Counted from the first letter of the stretch, positions 32,142 to 41,271 are shown. The stretch: 64,000 nucleotides of DNA from RUG11198 sp036342255 (GCA_036342255.1 JAZAUS010000008.1:1-64000); one strand, 5' to 3'. Made by a program: numbers and translations. The notes: generated by a model not told the origin, from the sequence alone.

Positions 32142-33482
32142 TTATGAATAGAATTTTATTAAATCTTCTAGTTCAATCATTATATTACATTCTTTTAATC
32201 TATCAATTCTACTTCTGTATAGCTTTGTAATTATCTCGCGTTTCTCCTTAGGTGTTGCCAAATGTATTTTTCTATGACAAATAGGACATAAAGACACAAT
32301 ATTTGATTCTACATCTAAACTATATAAGAAATATGATTGTAATTGAATGGGAACTAGGTGGTGCGCTTCAACATAGTTTTCATTGTTTGCTTTAGAAGTA
32401 AAAGTCATATGACTATTATCAAATTCGCACAGATAGTTTGCAACCGCTTTAGCATTAGCAGCTTTTTGTGGATCTCTTCTAGCAGTGGCCTTTGAAAACT
32501 TGTTTGCCAATGGAACAGGTAAATCTAATATTTTTAATAGTGGTTCTGGATCTAAATTATTTGATTGTGCTATATATAACTCGTCGTATATATCTTCAAA
32601 TATGCTATTATTATCAGTTTCACTAATAATATTGGAATCTACAGTAACAATTGACGGTTCAACAATCATTTTTGCACTTTCAGAATCAACCATACCTGTT
32701 TTTGTTAATTCATCAATAATAGTATCAGGAATGTTTTCCTTATTTTTTAAATTATTATTAATCTTATCTAATATCATTTTAGCATTTGTTGTTAAATAAA
32801 ATTTAGGGAATCCATGTGATTCAAATTTATCATCGTTATTTACATCAATCAATTTAAGTTGTCTACATGTACTTAATATTCTGTAATTTATGTTTGGAGT
32901 ATAATTACCATCTGATGGATTTTTTCCCCTACTAGAAAAGCCATAAAGGAGATAAATATCTGTACATATTTTAATTCTTTCTTCTTTGCTAGGCACCATT
33001 ATTTCAAAATCTGAATAGCCATCTGGATAAGAAACAATATAACCGTTGATCAATCCTTCTCTTAGGGTAGCAAGAATATAATTTTGAAACATATTAATAT
33101 CATCTAGAGAACATATTGATTCCAACTTATTTATAATATAATCTTCAATTGGAATACTTCCATAAATAAATTGTATGAACTCTTTAGTAAATTTATAATT
33201 TCGTGCCTCATCTGGATCAGTTAAAAATTTTATTTCAATCATTCCACGAATATTATCGGCTATAGTACTTTGGCCAGTCTCTGACAACTTACATATTTCA
33301 TCCTCAATTTCTTTTTGACTAACAGTAGTCCTTTTTGTTTCAAGATACCACTTTTTAAACTTTTCAACACAACTAAAAATATTTCTTGTTAAACTTTTCG
33401 CTGGTCTTAATCCATCTTCAAATATTAATTTATTTTCATTTTCTTTATAAAACTTTAAAAAATAATCAAAATTAAACTCCAT
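32142..33482 (-). CDS. HNH endonuclease, likely restriction enzyme of the m5C system
   Basis: 446 aa. The C-terminal region is an HNH nuclease with zinc-type cysteines: YVEAHHLVPIQLQSYF (about residues 377-392), then NIVSLCPICHRKIH (about 399-412). The N-terminal 300 residues are unlike anything I recognise and may carry target recognition. It lies directly downstream of two cytosine methyltransferase genes, which is the reason for calling it the cognate restriction enzyme. The start at 33482 has GAGGTG upstream, and a TATAAT upstream of that suggests a separate promoter. Confidence 0.72.
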   Translation of the reverse strand: MEFNFDYFLKFYKENENKLIFEDGLRPAKSLTRNIFSCVEKFKKWYLETKRTTVSQKEIEDEICKLSETGQSTIADNIRGMIEIKFLTDPDEARNYKFTKEFIQFIYGSIPIEDYIINKLESICSLDDINMFQNYILATLREGLINGYIVSYPDGYSDFEIMVPSKEERIKICTDIYLLYGFSSRGKNPSDGNYTPNINYRILSTCRQLKLIDVNNDDKFESHGFPKFYLTTNAKMILDKINNNLKNKENIPDTIIDELTKTGMVDSESAKMIVEPSIVTVDSNIISETDNNSIFEDIYDELYIAQSNNLDPEPLLKILDLPVPLANKFSKATARRDPQKAANAKAVANYLCEFDNSHMTFTSKANNENYVEAHHLVPIQLQSYFLYSLDVESNIVSLCPICHRKIHLATPKEKREIITKLYRSRIDRLKECNIMIELEDLIKFYS

Positions 33483-33526
33483 TACTTCACACCTCAATGA
33501 TAATTATATCATATGATAGAAAAAAG

Positions 33527-33540
33527 GGCCATAAATGGCC
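33527..33540 (-). terminator. Terminator of the methyltransferase pair
   Basis: GGCCAT/ATGGCC stem followed on the minus strand by CCTTTTTTC, just after the stop at 33543. Confidence 0.65.
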
Positions 33541-33542
33541 TC

Positions 33543-34592
33543 TTATTCGTATAAATAATCTACTATTGCCTTTGCAACTTGTTCTGCCAATAGAGGTGGA
33601 ACAGCGTTTCCAACTTGTTTATATTGATTGACCTTTGATCCACTAAAAATATAATTATCTGGAAAAGATTGAATTCTAGCTGCTTCTCTTACAGACAAAA
33701 TTCTATTTTCTTTATAATGAAAATATGTCCTATGACCTGTATCAATTGTATTACTTTGATTTTTACTGTTCATTCTTCTTAATAATGAACTATATTTTCT
33801 ATTACCTCTCAAGTTTTCTGGTAAATCCTTTATACTACCACCCTGAGGTACATGAGAAATTAATTTTTTTGTTTCTTCAGTATGAAATGTTTGTTCATGA
33901 TTATATACCATATCACAATTTTTTCTCATTTTCTTTTGGTATTTTGATATTGCGTCTGTTTTGTATTTTGAAGGATCATCATTTTTATCTAGTGATGGTA
34001 AATCAGATATTGCTTCTTCGCAAGTTACTTTATAATTGAATTTTTTAGGGAATTTAAATGTTCCTTTATCTAAATTCTCTTTAATTCCAATAAAAAATAC
34101 CCTTACTCTGTTTTGTGGAACACCATAATCAGAAGCTACTAATTTATCTAGATAAACATTATAACCAATTTTTTTAGCTCTTCTAATAATATCCTCTTTT
34201 ACTTCACCATTTTTCATTGACAAAATACCTGTTACATTTTCAATAACAAAAAAATCAGGATTAATTATTGATAATGTTTTAAAATATTCTTTATATAATT
34301 TATTTCTTTCATCATCCTCAGATCTTCTACCAGCTAAACTAAAGCCTTGGCAAGGCGGACCACCAATTACACCAGAAACATGTTCATTAACATATTGTTT
34401 TATGAATTTTTCATCAATTTCAGCAATATCTTTGACAACACCAACTTTATTCTTTCTATTGTTATTAAAAGTATCTATTGCATTACTCCACATGTCGATA
34501 GCAAGAACACTTTCAAAATTTTGTTTTTCAAAGCCTAAGGTTAGACCACCGGCCCCACAAAACAAATCAATAACCTTTCTTTTACTCTTCAT
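33543..34592 (-). CDS. DNA (cytosine-5-)-methyltransferase 2 of the R-M system
   Basis: 349 aa. All main m5C motifs are present: VIDLFCGAGGLTLGF (motif I, about residues 7-21), GVIGGPPCQGFSLAGRR (motif IV with catalytic Cys), FVIENVTG (VI), DYGVPQNRVRVFFIG (VIII), NTIDTGHRTYFHY (recognition/IX) and GNAVPPLLAEQVA (X). It overlaps the other methyltransferase gene by 11 bases. Two different m5C enzymes in tandem suggest an asymmetric target, or a BsuMI-like system in which both are required for protection. Confidence 0.93.
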   Translation of the reverse strand: MKSKRKVIDLFCGAGGLTLGFEKQNFESVLAIDMWSNAIDTFNNNRKNKVGVVKDIAEIDEKFIKQYVNEHVSGVIGGPPCQGFSLAGRRSEDDERNKLYKEYFKTLSIINPDFFVIENVTGILSMKNGEVKEDIIRRAKKIGYNVYLDKLVASDYGVPQNRVRVFFIGIKENLDKGTFKFPKKFNYKVTCEEAISDLPSLDKNDDPSKYKTDAISKYQKKMRKNCDMVYNHEQTFHTEETKKLISHVPQGGSIKDLPENLRGNRKYSSLLRRMNSKNQSNTIDTGHRTYFHYKENRILSVREAARIQSFPDNYIFSGSKVNQYKQVGNAVPPLLAEQVAKAIVDYLYE

Positions 34593-35841
34593 TTTCTAAA
34601 ACCTCCAATATCATATTAGAAACCGCGTTAGCCATTAACGGAGGCACAGCGTTTCCAACTTGTCTTAATTGTTCACCCTTATTACCGATAAATATAAATC
34701 TGTCTGGAAAGGATTGAATTCTAGCAGATTCTCTTGCGGAAGGAACTCTATTGAAGATAGGATGAAAATATACAGCATGACCAGTATCAATTGTAGTTGA
34801 TTGACCTTTTCCGTCTAATCTTCTCATATAGTTTGAATGTCTATTATCTCTTTTCGAAGGAAATAATTCCTCAGGAACATCTTTCCAATTACCACCTTGT
34901 GGTACATAGCTTATTCTCTTTTGAACATCTTCATTAGGATAATTAATACGATGGTTAAAAATATAATTAGTTCCATCATGCATCTTTTTTAAATACTCAT
35001 TTGTAATTGAATCAGATATTGAATATACTTCATTTGTTTCATCTTTTGTGGCATTTTTTTCAATCTCGTATAAATCACATAATGCTTCATCAACAGTAGT
35101 CTTTTTATCAACCTTAAATTTATTAATACCGTTAAAATCAACTTTCCCAATATCATTTCTTATACCGACAAAAACAGCTCTCATTCTTTTTTGCGGAACA
35201 CCATAATCAGAGGCATCTAATATTTTATATTGGACATTATATCCCATTTCTTCCATCAATTCACAAATTTTCTTACGAGCAAACCCATTTTTATTAGTAA
35301 GTATTTGCCTAACATTTTCTATCATTATTGCCTTAGGTCTTAATTCTTTTACAAATCTTAAAAATTGAAAGAACAATTTGTTTCTTGGATCATCTTCCAA
35401 TTTTTGATGCCTATTCAATGCAGAAAAGCCTTGACATGGTGGCCCACCTACTATTATATCTACATCTTTAAATCCAGTATCTTTAACTTCTATTTTTGTA
35501 ATATCTCCACAAATAACGTTTGCCTGTGGAAAATTATACTTAAATGTTTTACATGCCGCTTTATCAAAATCAATTGCTCCTACAATTTCCATACGACTAT
35601 TATGTTTAAAGCCTTCACTAATTCCACCACATCCACTAAACAAATCAATAACTCTATATTTTTTAAATTCACTTTTGCTATATAAGCCATCATCAATACT
35701 TTTTCTTATTTTATCCGAAAGACATTTTCCCTTATACTCTTTATCTATTTTATCTATTACTTCAAAAGGTAATTTAATTTTAACTTCCTTACCTTGAATT
35801 GATTTTCTTCCGCTTCCTTCTCTTTTACCACCCTTATTCAT
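34582..35841 (-). CDS. DNA (cytosine-5-)-methyltransferase 1 of the R-M system
   Basis: 419 aa. A 60-residue N-terminal extension begins GGKREGSGRKS and looks like a ribbon-helix-helix or AT-hook segment. It is followed by the m5C motifs VIDLFSGCGGISEGF (I), IIVGGPPCQGFSALNR (IV, catalytic Cys), IMIENVRQIL (VI), DYGVPQKRMRAVFVG (VIII) and QVGNAVPPLMA (X). The N-terminal extension may allow it to regulate its own promoter. It is the first gene of the pair and has a strong promoter. Confidence 0.93.
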   Translation of the reverse strand: MNKGGKREGSGRKSIQGKEVKIKLPFEVIDKIDKEYKGKCLSDKIRKSIDDGLYSKSEFKKYRVIDLFSGCGGISEGFKHNSRMEIVGAIDFDKAACKTFKYNFPQANVICGDITKIEVKDTGFKDVDIIVGGPPCQGFSALNRHQKLEDDPRNKLFFQFLRFVKELRPKAIMIENVRQILTNKNGFARKKICELMEEMGYNVQYKILDASDYGVPQKRMRAVFVGIRNDIGKVDFNGINKFKVDKKTTVDEALCDLYEIEKNATKDETNEVYSISDSITNEYLKKMHDGTNYIFNHRINYPNEDVQKRISYVPQGGNWKDVPEELFPSKRDNRHSNYMRRLDGKGQSTTIDTGHAVYFHPIFNRVPSARESARIQSFPDRFIFIGNKGEQLRQVGNAVPPLMANAVSNMILEVLENEE

Positions 35842-35858
35842 AATGTCACCTCATTATA

Positions 35859-35887
35859 ATTATATTGAAAACGCAGACTTTTTTCAA
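35859..35887 (-). promoter_or_regulatory. Promoter of the methyltransferase pair
   Basis: TTGAAA (35882-35887), 17 bases, TATAAT (35859-35864) on the minus strand, about 20 bases before the ATG. Confidence 0.75.
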
Positions 35888-35914
35888 TAGTTTTTTTAAA
35901 AAAATGTAAAAAAA

Positions 35915-35932
35915 ATGCATTATATAAATGCA
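35915..35932 (-). terminator. Terminator of the DUF262-HNH gene
   Basis: TGCATT/AATGCA stem followed on the minus strand by an eight-base T run. Confidence 0.55.
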
Positions 35933-35938
35933 CATTTC

Positions 35939-37144
35939 TTAATTATCACTTTTAGATGAATTACAACTTGGACATAAAACTTGTCCATTTTCAATTTCTG
36001 TTTTTCCACCTTTACTCCATGGAACTATATGATCAGCTTCCCAATCATTCCAGTCACAATGTTTTTTACATTGTTGACATATACCTTTATCACGTCTATA
36101 TATAACTTGTCTTTGTGCTTCATCAAATGATCTTTGTGAATCCTTTAATGGTAATTTTTTTACTGTAGCTAAAAGTGATTCTTTTAATACCTTATGCCTA
36201 TAAGTTAACGATTCATATGTATCAGAAGAGTTTGAAATCCATCTTTGATATAAAACTAATACTGGATCTTGTTCTTCTGCTTCTTTCATTCTATCTAATG
36301 TTCTATTGTTTTCAAATTCAATAAACCAGTCGTAGATTTCTTTTTCACGCCCCCTAATGTCATAATTAGGCATTAAATCCATAATTAATAGAAATAATGA
36401 AATAACGCTATACCTTTGTAATTCTGGAGCTTTATATTCAAACATTGTATTTAAATAATCTAATATTCTTCTAATATTTTTTGCTTGTTCGCAATTTTCA
36501 TCAAAATCTGTATTATTCCAATACATATCATTTAAATCTTTATCTTTAACATTTGTTATTGTTCCATTTATAGCAAGCAAGCACATTTGAGCGGCAATCA
36601 AATCATATGTAAATCTACTATCTTTAAAATTAACCTTATCAAAAAATTGGTGAGAAGAAACTGTTTTTACAAAATCTCTCATTTTACTTGGTATAGCATT
36701 TCGTTTTTCTTGTGCTTTTAAAGATGTACCATTTTGTAGACGTAAAAACATTTCCCTTATTTCTTCATCATTTTTATCCAAAATAACAAAATCCAAATTA
36801 TATGTATCAATTATATCAGATATTTCTGGTTCTAATTCGCTATATTTCTTATTTTTTATTTCAATATCGTTAATAGGATCAGCATCTTTAGGTAATGGAT
36901 ATTCATCATCATAGAATGACCAAATGGCACGTATTCTTTGTTGACCATCAACAACATCATACTTATTTTTATCTACTTCGTGCAAATATATTTTTGGAAT
37001 ATCATAATCATGTAATATTGAATCAATCAATAATTGTTTTTGATTTTTAGTCCAGACAGATGGTCTTTGATAATCTGGATTTGTATTAATTTGTGTTCTT
37101 CTTTTATTTAAAGATAAAAGTGGCCATGTGGTTTTATTTAGCAT
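35939..37144 (-). CDS. DUF262-HNH endonuclease
   Basis: 401 aa. DUF262 motifs NPDYQRPSVWTKNQKQLLID (about residues 20-39) and YDVVDGQQRIRAIW (about 58-71) are followed by a C-terminal HNH domain with zinc cysteines: CQQCKKHCDWNDWEADHIVP and VLCPSCNSSKS (about 355-398). This single-chain DUF262-HNH form is a probable type IV-like nuclease and is different from the DUF262 pair at 22555-25855. The start at 37144 has AAGGAGG upstream. It lies directly upstream of the methyltransferases but has its own terminator. Confidence 0.8.
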   Translation of the reverse strand: MLNKTTWPLLSLNKRRTQINTNPDYQRPSVWTKNQKQLLIDSILHDYDIPKIYLHEVDKNKYDVVDGQQRIRAIWSFYDDEYPLPKDADPINDIEIKNKKYSELEPEISDIIDTYNLDFVILDKNDEEIREMFLRLQNGTSLKAQEKRNAIPSKMRDFVKTVSSHQFFDKVNFKDSRFTYDLIAAQMCLLAINGTITNVKDKDLNDMYWNNTDFDENCEQAKNIRRILDYLNTMFEYKAPELQRYSVISLFLLIMDLMPNYDIRGREKEIYDWFIEFENNRTLDRMKEAEEQDPVLVLYQRWISNSSDTYESLTYRHKVLKESLLATVKKLPLKDSQRSFDEAQRQVIYRRDKGICQQCKKHCDWNDWEADHIVPWSKGGKTEIENGQVLCPSCNSSKSDN

Positions 37145-37245
37145 ATTATTCCTCCTTACAATTTTAATATTATTATAACACAATAGTTGCTTTTTATTGA
37201 TAATAAATATTTTGATTTTTCTATTTCTTAATTAGATTTATTCTT

Positions 37246-37791
37246 TTATAACACTAACATGTTGGTAATATCTAAAGATAATGTTAATAAATTATTACAT
37301 ATTTCAAATAATTCTTTTTGATTATTTAAGTCATTAATGTTTTTGATTCCATGAAACATATTATTTCTTACTCTACCTACCATTAACATCAATAATAAAT
37401 ATTTATTTTTTAAATTTGGAAATTCTATTATTTTTGATAATTCATTATATGAAATGTCTGATTTTCTTACGCTGTAACGTTCTATAAATTGTCTTGTTGT
37501 TAATTCTCCATCTGTTTTTTTAAAATATATAATAAATCTATCATATAAACCTATTATATCTTTTTCGTAATCATCATTAATATTATTCAACACTTTATTT
37601 ATAACACTTAATTTCCCTTTTTCATTATTTAATATTTTTGAAAACTTGTAATATGGATTTCCTTTGTCATCGGGAAATAAATATTTTTCGTAATTGTTCC
37701 ATAAAATTGCGAAATCAGAAATTAATAGTCTTACATCATCTTCTACATCTGCTTCTATATATTTTTTTATTTGATCATATTTTCTTCCCAT
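37246..37791 (-). CDS. Hypothetical helical protein (181 aa)
   Basis: Predominantly alpha-helical, cytosolic, with a YDRFIIYFKKTDGELTTRQF segment and a C-terminal VRNNMFHGIKNINDLNNQKE stretch. The R-N-x3-H arrangement (RNNMFH, R-x4-H) resembles a HEPN motif, and the overall length fits a small HEPN-type protein, so it may be an RNase-like partner in the defence island. This is tentative. It is next to the DUF262-HNH gene. The start at 37791 has AGGTGAT upstream. Confidence 0.55.
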   Translation of the reverse strand: MGRKYDQIKKYIEADVEDDVRLLISDFAILWNNYEKYLFPDDKGNPYYKFSKILNNEKGKLSVINKVLNNINDDYEKDIIGLYDRFIIYFKKTDGELTTRQFIERYSVRKSDISYNELSKIIEFPNLKNKYLLLMLMVGRVRNNMFHGIKNINDLNNQKELFEICNNLLTLSLDITNMLVL

Positions 37792-37853
37792 ATATATCAC
37801 CTTTTTGGTTATTATATCATAAAAAAGTAGCTCTTGTTTAAAATTTCTTTTTT

Positions 37854-38096
37854 CTATTTATCATCCTCAAAGTAATAGTCATCATCTTCTAGGTCTTCTT
37901 CTTCGAAGTTATAGGGTTCATATTCTTCTTTATTGACGAGGTCTTGTTGCCAGTCTTCTAATCCGTAGTTATCTAGTTCTTGTTTAGTATATTTACTATT
38001 GATTTTGTTATGTTTTGTTTTATGAGTTCTTGGGTATTTATCATCAAAGACATCTATTAGTCTTATTCTATTGTGATTATAACATAAATAAGGCAA
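37854..38096 (-). CDS. Small protein with acidic DDYYFEDDK tail
   Basis: Up to 80 aa. The C-terminal 40 residues (LEDWQQDLVNKEEYEPYNFE, then EEDLEDDDYYFEDDK) are closely similar to the C-terminus of the protein at 44630-44833. The N-terminal part differs, and the ATG at 38096 overlaps a probable TATAAT promoter, so the true start is probably further in (no good alternative in frame) or the 5' end is damaged. The function is unknown. Both copies lie near other small hypothetical genes. Confidence 0.45.
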   Translation of the reverse strand: MPYLCYNHNRIRLIDVFDDKYPRTHKTKHNKINSKYTKQELDNYGLEDWQQDLVNKEEYEPYNFEEEDLEDDDYYFEDDK

Positions 38097-38113
38097 CTAT
38101 TAAATATAGTTGC
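38093..38113 (-). terminator. Terminator of the gene ending at 38172
   Basis: GCAACTAT/ATAGTTGC stem with AT-rich flanks. A near copy occurs at 38672-38694, and both lie directly before a TATAAT of the next gene. Confidence 0.5.
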
Positions 38114-38171
38114 TTTTAATTATTTATCTTATTATGGTCTTTTTATTTATATCTTTAGATTATTAAGTTAT

Positions 38172-38636
38172 TTATTTAAACATTTCTCTTGCTATTGTAA
38201 GCCAATAGCCATGTATAAAGTGTTCATTAAAGGTATTATTTTCAAATGGTATATTATATTTATTAGATAATTCTTTGGCATTTTTATAATAGTCATTATA
38301 TATTTTTTTGTCTATATATAGTTTTCCACCAAAACCTGTGAAGATATGATTATATTTTTCATTTTCATAATTATCTTCATACTTATGTTCTAAATTCATT
38401 GCGATTGGGAAATGTCTATATAATAAATCGTCTTCTTCATCAACATATATTATTTTGTTTTTTCCATTTTTTCTAAGAAAGAATATTCCACCTAATCCGC
38501 TCATTCTATTACCGGTTTCGTATAATAATAAATCATCTTCAGTATATTTATTACATATATCCTTTAGATTATACTTATATTCAATATACTTTTGTTCTTG
38601 TTCTAGATTTTTAATTATTTTATTTACATTTAACAT
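38172..38636 (-). CDS. Hypothetical protein (154 aa)
   Basis: A cytosolic protein that I do not recognise. It contains TGNRMSGLGGIFFLRKNGKN and a later GFGGKLYIDKKIYNDYYKNA, alternating beta and helical segments, and a C-terminal HGYWLTIAREMFK. It is a single gene with its own TATAAT and a terminator-like hairpin after it. Nothing near it indicates a role. Confidence 0.65.
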   Translation of the reverse strand: MLNVNKIIKNLEQEQKYIEYKYNLKDICNKYTEDDLLLYETGNRMSGLGGIFFLRKNGKNKIIYVDEEDDLLYRHFPIAMNLEHKYEDNYENEKYNHIFTGFGGKLYIDKKIYNDYYKNAKELSNKYNIPFENNTFNEHFIHGYWLTIAREMFK

Positions 38637-38671
38637 AATTGCTCACCTAGATAGTATTATAACATAAATAT

Positions 38672-38694
38672 GGCAACTATTAAGAATAGTTGCC
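38672..38694 (-). terminator. Terminator of the gene ending at 38697
   Basis: GGCAACTATT/AATAGTTGCC 10-bp stem followed on the minus strand by AT-rich sequence and a TATAAT. Confidence 0.55.
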
Positions 38695-38696
38695 TT

Positions 38697-39851
38697 TTAA
38701 TTATTATCTTTTTGTGGAGATAGTTTTTTAGCTTTACCTTTATTAATCATATCATTTACTGTATTATTAAGATTAGTGGTATAGGTTTTATAGGTGTTAT
38801 AGTTATTTTTGATGGTTATATATTTATTATTGGTATATTTACATAGTTCTTTTTTCTTTTTTCTAGGTATATAGAAATTTCTTTTTTTATCCATAGAGGT
38901 TGATATTTTATCTGATAGTTTTTTATATACTGTATTAAGGAGGATATAATTATATTTATCATCTCCATCTATTAGATATCTTATGGTTTGAGCATTACCG
39001 TTTATTAGTCTTGTTTTTATTTCTTCTTTTAATAGATTATAAGTTTTATATATGGCATTACCACTTACTTGGTCTAGATAGATATAGCAATCTTTATAGC
39101 TGGTGTCTAATATAATTGAATTATATTTTGTTAGGAATATTTTCATTATATCAAGGCTACAATAATCGTTTATTATTTCATTTATTAAATCATCTTTTTT
39201 ATTGGTAATGCCTTTTACTGTTATGGCTTTATCTATTTTATAGCCTTTTATAAGGGCTAAGATATCTTTTTCTAATTGGTGATTTGTTTCGTGGATAAGG
39301 GCATGCAGTGGTATTTGGCCATTATCTTTTAATCTAATGGCAATTGTTTTAGAGGTAATAGGATATGTGATACATATTCCTAATGTTGTGTGTTTTATAT
39401 CGTTGGTGATATGATCTTTATCTTTTTTAGATATAAGAGATTTATTATGGTCTATTATTATGTTTAATGAGGTATCGTTCTTTTTTTGAGATAGAGATAA
39501 TTTTTTGAAAGATAATAATAATATTAATCTCTTTATATTGTTTATTTTATCATTATTAATATTATTATTAAAGACTATTTTAAATAATATTTTTTCTTTG
39601 AAATCTGGTCTTTCTTTTGCTATGGTATCTTTTAATTCTTTATATATTGTTTCTAACTCTTTTATGGTTTTATTGAATTCTATGGTTTTCTTATTTTCTA
39701 TCATATAGATGATGTTTAGGTCTTTGAATATTTCTTCTATTTTGTCTTTGTTAGAGATGCCATAGAATTCAATAAAGGATTCTTTTAGATATTTTAATAT
39801 TATATTCATTTCATTATTTAAATAATCTTTATATATTGTTTCATATTTCAT
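38697..39851 (-). CDS. Putative zinc metallopeptidase-like protein (HExxH)
   Basis: 384 aa. ALIHETNHQLEKDIL (about residues 183-197) contains HExxH (HETNH), and NEIINDYCSLD about 35 residues later could supply the third ligand Glu. No signal peptide is present, so it appears cytosolic. The C-terminus is Lys/Asn/Tyr-rich (KKKKELCKYTNNKYITIKNN). It may be a minimal gluzincin-like peptidase, but I do not recognise the family and the motif could be chance. Confidence 0.5.
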   Translation of the reverse strand: MKYETIYKDYLNNEMNIILKYLKESFIEFYGISNKDKIEEIFKDLNIIYMIENKKTIEFNKTIKELETIYKELKDTIAKERPDFKEKILFKIVFNNNINNDKINNIKRLILLLSFKKLSLSQKKNDTSLNIIIDHNKSLISKKDKDHITNDIKHTTLGICITYPITSKTIAIRLKDNGQIPLHALIHETNHQLEKDILALIKGYKIDKAITVKGITNKKDDLINEIINDYCSLDIMKIFLTKYNSIILDTSYKDCYIYLDQVSGNAIYKTYNLLKEEIKTRLINGNAQTIRYLIDGDDKYNYILLNTVYKKLSDKISTSMDKKRNFYIPRKKKKELCKYTNNKYITIKNNYNTYKTYTTNLNNTVNDMINKGKAKKLSPQKDNN

Positions 39852-39923
39852 GGGATTACCTCTTCTATGTGGTTTGGTTATGTATTATAGCATAAAATAA
39901 GAAATGGTTAAAGTCTTCATATG

Positions 39924-39949
39924 TTTAGTATAATAATAATTATACTAAA
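39924..39949. other. Inverted repeat in the gap 39852-40166
   Basis: TTTAGTATAA (39924-39933) and TTATACTAAA (40-49 of the same line) form a 10-bp palindrome. It lies just before a possible plus-strand promoter (TTGACT, 18 bases, TAAAAT, about 39954-39983). It could be an operator or a terminator; I cannot tell which. Confidence 0.35.
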
Positions 39950-40003
39950 ATACTTGACTTTAACTATGTTTTTAGTGTAAAATATCTACTACAAACAAAG
40001 GGA

Positions 40004-40166
40004 TTTACTTTTAGAAATATATTTGGTATAATTTCTTTGTAAGATAGATATAATATTATTGTAGATATTATTATATCTATGTCTTGGTCTATCAAATTAA
40101 TTTGTTGGATCAAACCCGTGTTGGCGCCAAGCGCCGCTTAAAAAGGCAACCTTTATGGTTGCTTTT
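40004..40166 (+). ncRNA. Structured RNA family member, copy A
   Basis: TTTACT, 17 bases, TATAAT (to 40032) drives a transcript from about 40039. It folds into hairpin 1 (TAGATATAAT/ATTATATCTA, about 40044-40083), hairpin 2 (GGTC...GATC around CAAATTAATTTG, about 40087-40111), hairpin 3 (GGCGC-CAA-GCGCC, about 40123-40135) and a terminator (GGCAACC/GGTTGC with a T run, 40144-40166). The order, the ATTTGGTATAAT promoter and GTTGGYGC-N3-GCRCC match copies B and C at 45 kb, although the arms differ by compensatory changes. No ORF is present. Confidence 0.6.
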
Positions 40167-40676
40167 TTAATGATCAAAATCTATTCTATGTTCAAAACCA
40201 TCAAATCTTAGAAAAATTGATTCTAATATTACTCCTAATATTTCTTGACCATTATCATAATACATTACTATTTTATCAAATTTGTTAAAATAATTTTCAT
40301 TATCTTTTATCATTTTATTGATTTCAGATGATAGTTGTTGTTTTAGTATCATTCCACTATCTGTATATCTTTTATCAATAATAATCGTTTTATATTTTAC
40401 TGGTATTCTTCTGGAAAATTGGTATATGGCATTGAAAATGCTTTTCCTGGTAGCAATTTTAAAGTTTTTGTAGTCTCCTCTTTTCATGATTAAGTCAGCC
40501 ATATGAATCATATTAGTATATCCAATTTTTTCTAATCTATTATTTAGTTTATTTAGTTCAGTCATAATATCATCATTATGCTCATGAAAAGTGAATGATA
40601 CACCGTAAAGTTCTGATGCACCTTTACCAAATCCAAATTCTCCTGTTTCATCTACAAATATATTTAGTCTTTTCAT
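40167..40676 (-). CDS. DUF3800 protein, apparently C-terminally truncated
   Basis: 169 aa, against the usual 230 or more. The start IFVDETGEFGFG is the DUF3800 RNase H-like signature; KIVMYYDNGQEILGVILES follows near the end. The expected C-terminal part, with a QVADL-type motif, is missing, and the ORF stops at the terminator of structured RNA copy A, which suggests a rearrangement there. DUF3800 proteins are probable nucleases often found with phage defence or mobile DNA. The start at 40676 has AGGTG upstream. Confidence 0.7.
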   Translation of the reverse strand: MKRLNIFVDETGEFGFGKGASELYGVSFTFHEHNDDIMTELNKLNNRLEKIGYTNMIHMADLIMKRGDYKNFKIATRKSIFNAIYQFSRRIPVKYKTIIIDKRYTDSGMILKQQLSSEINKMIKDNENYFNKFDKIVMYYDNGQEILGVILESIFLRFDGFEHRIDFDH

Positions 40677-40740
40677 GATATTCACCTCTTTCAAGCTATT
40701 ATATCTTCTATATGGTTTGGTTATTTATTATAACATAAAA

Positions 40741-40756
40741 AAAGACTAAAGTCTTT
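40741..40756 (-). terminator. Terminator of the NUDIX gene
   Basis: AAAGACT/AGTCTTT stem at the stop of the gene ending at 40755, followed on the minus strand by a T run and a TATAAT. Confidence 0.6.
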
Positions 40757-41252
40757 ATTTATTTAGTTTTTCTAATAATGTATTAAACATAATACCGTGG
40801 GACTCTAACATTTGATTAGAATCTATTAGGTTATTTATCTTTGAAGTAGTCATGTATTCTACATGATCTACTTCTTCTTTTTGGACTGTTATATCTTTTA
40901 TGTCTATATTATCTTTTATGTAATATAAATATCTTAATGGCATATCATAGGATAGATAGCCATATTCTTCTAGTTTGTTTGGATCTATATTTATTCCTAG
41001 TTCTTCTTTTACTTCTTTTATAATGGTTTCTAGTGGAGTGTATCCGCTAGAAACATGGCCTCCTGTTGAGGAATATAATCCTCCTTTTTGTTTGGATGTT
41101 TTTTGGATTAGGAATTCTCCTTTTTTGTTTTGGATAAAGATTATAGATAGGGCTATATGTTCACCTTCGTTCAATATAGCAGTTTTATCTCCTCTTATAA
41201 TGGTTCTTCCTGTTTTATTACCTTTATCATCATAAATATCTAATAATTCCAT
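40755..41252 (-). CDS. NUDIX hydrolase
   Basis: 165 aa. The NUDIX box starts at GGHVSSGY and continues ETIIKEVKEELGI (about residues 67-90), with the G-x5-E-x7-REUXEEXGU spacing apart from Lys in place of Arg. The N-terminus MELLDIYDDKGNKTGRT is typical of IPP isomerase-like and YfcD-like NUDIX proteins, which hydrolyse diphosphates linked to other groups. It may form a unit with purN (19-base gap). Substrate unknown. Confidence 0.85.
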   Translation of the reverse strand: MELLDIYDDKGNKTGRTIIRGDKTAILNEGEHIALSIIFIQNKKGEFLIQKTSKQKGGLYSSTGGHVSSGYTPLETIIKEVKEELGINIDPNKLEEYGYLSYDMPLRYLYYIKDNIDIKDITVQKEEVDHVEYMTTSKINNLIDSNQMLESHGIMFNTLLEKLNK

Positions 41253-41271
41253 AATACCTCCTTAATATTTA

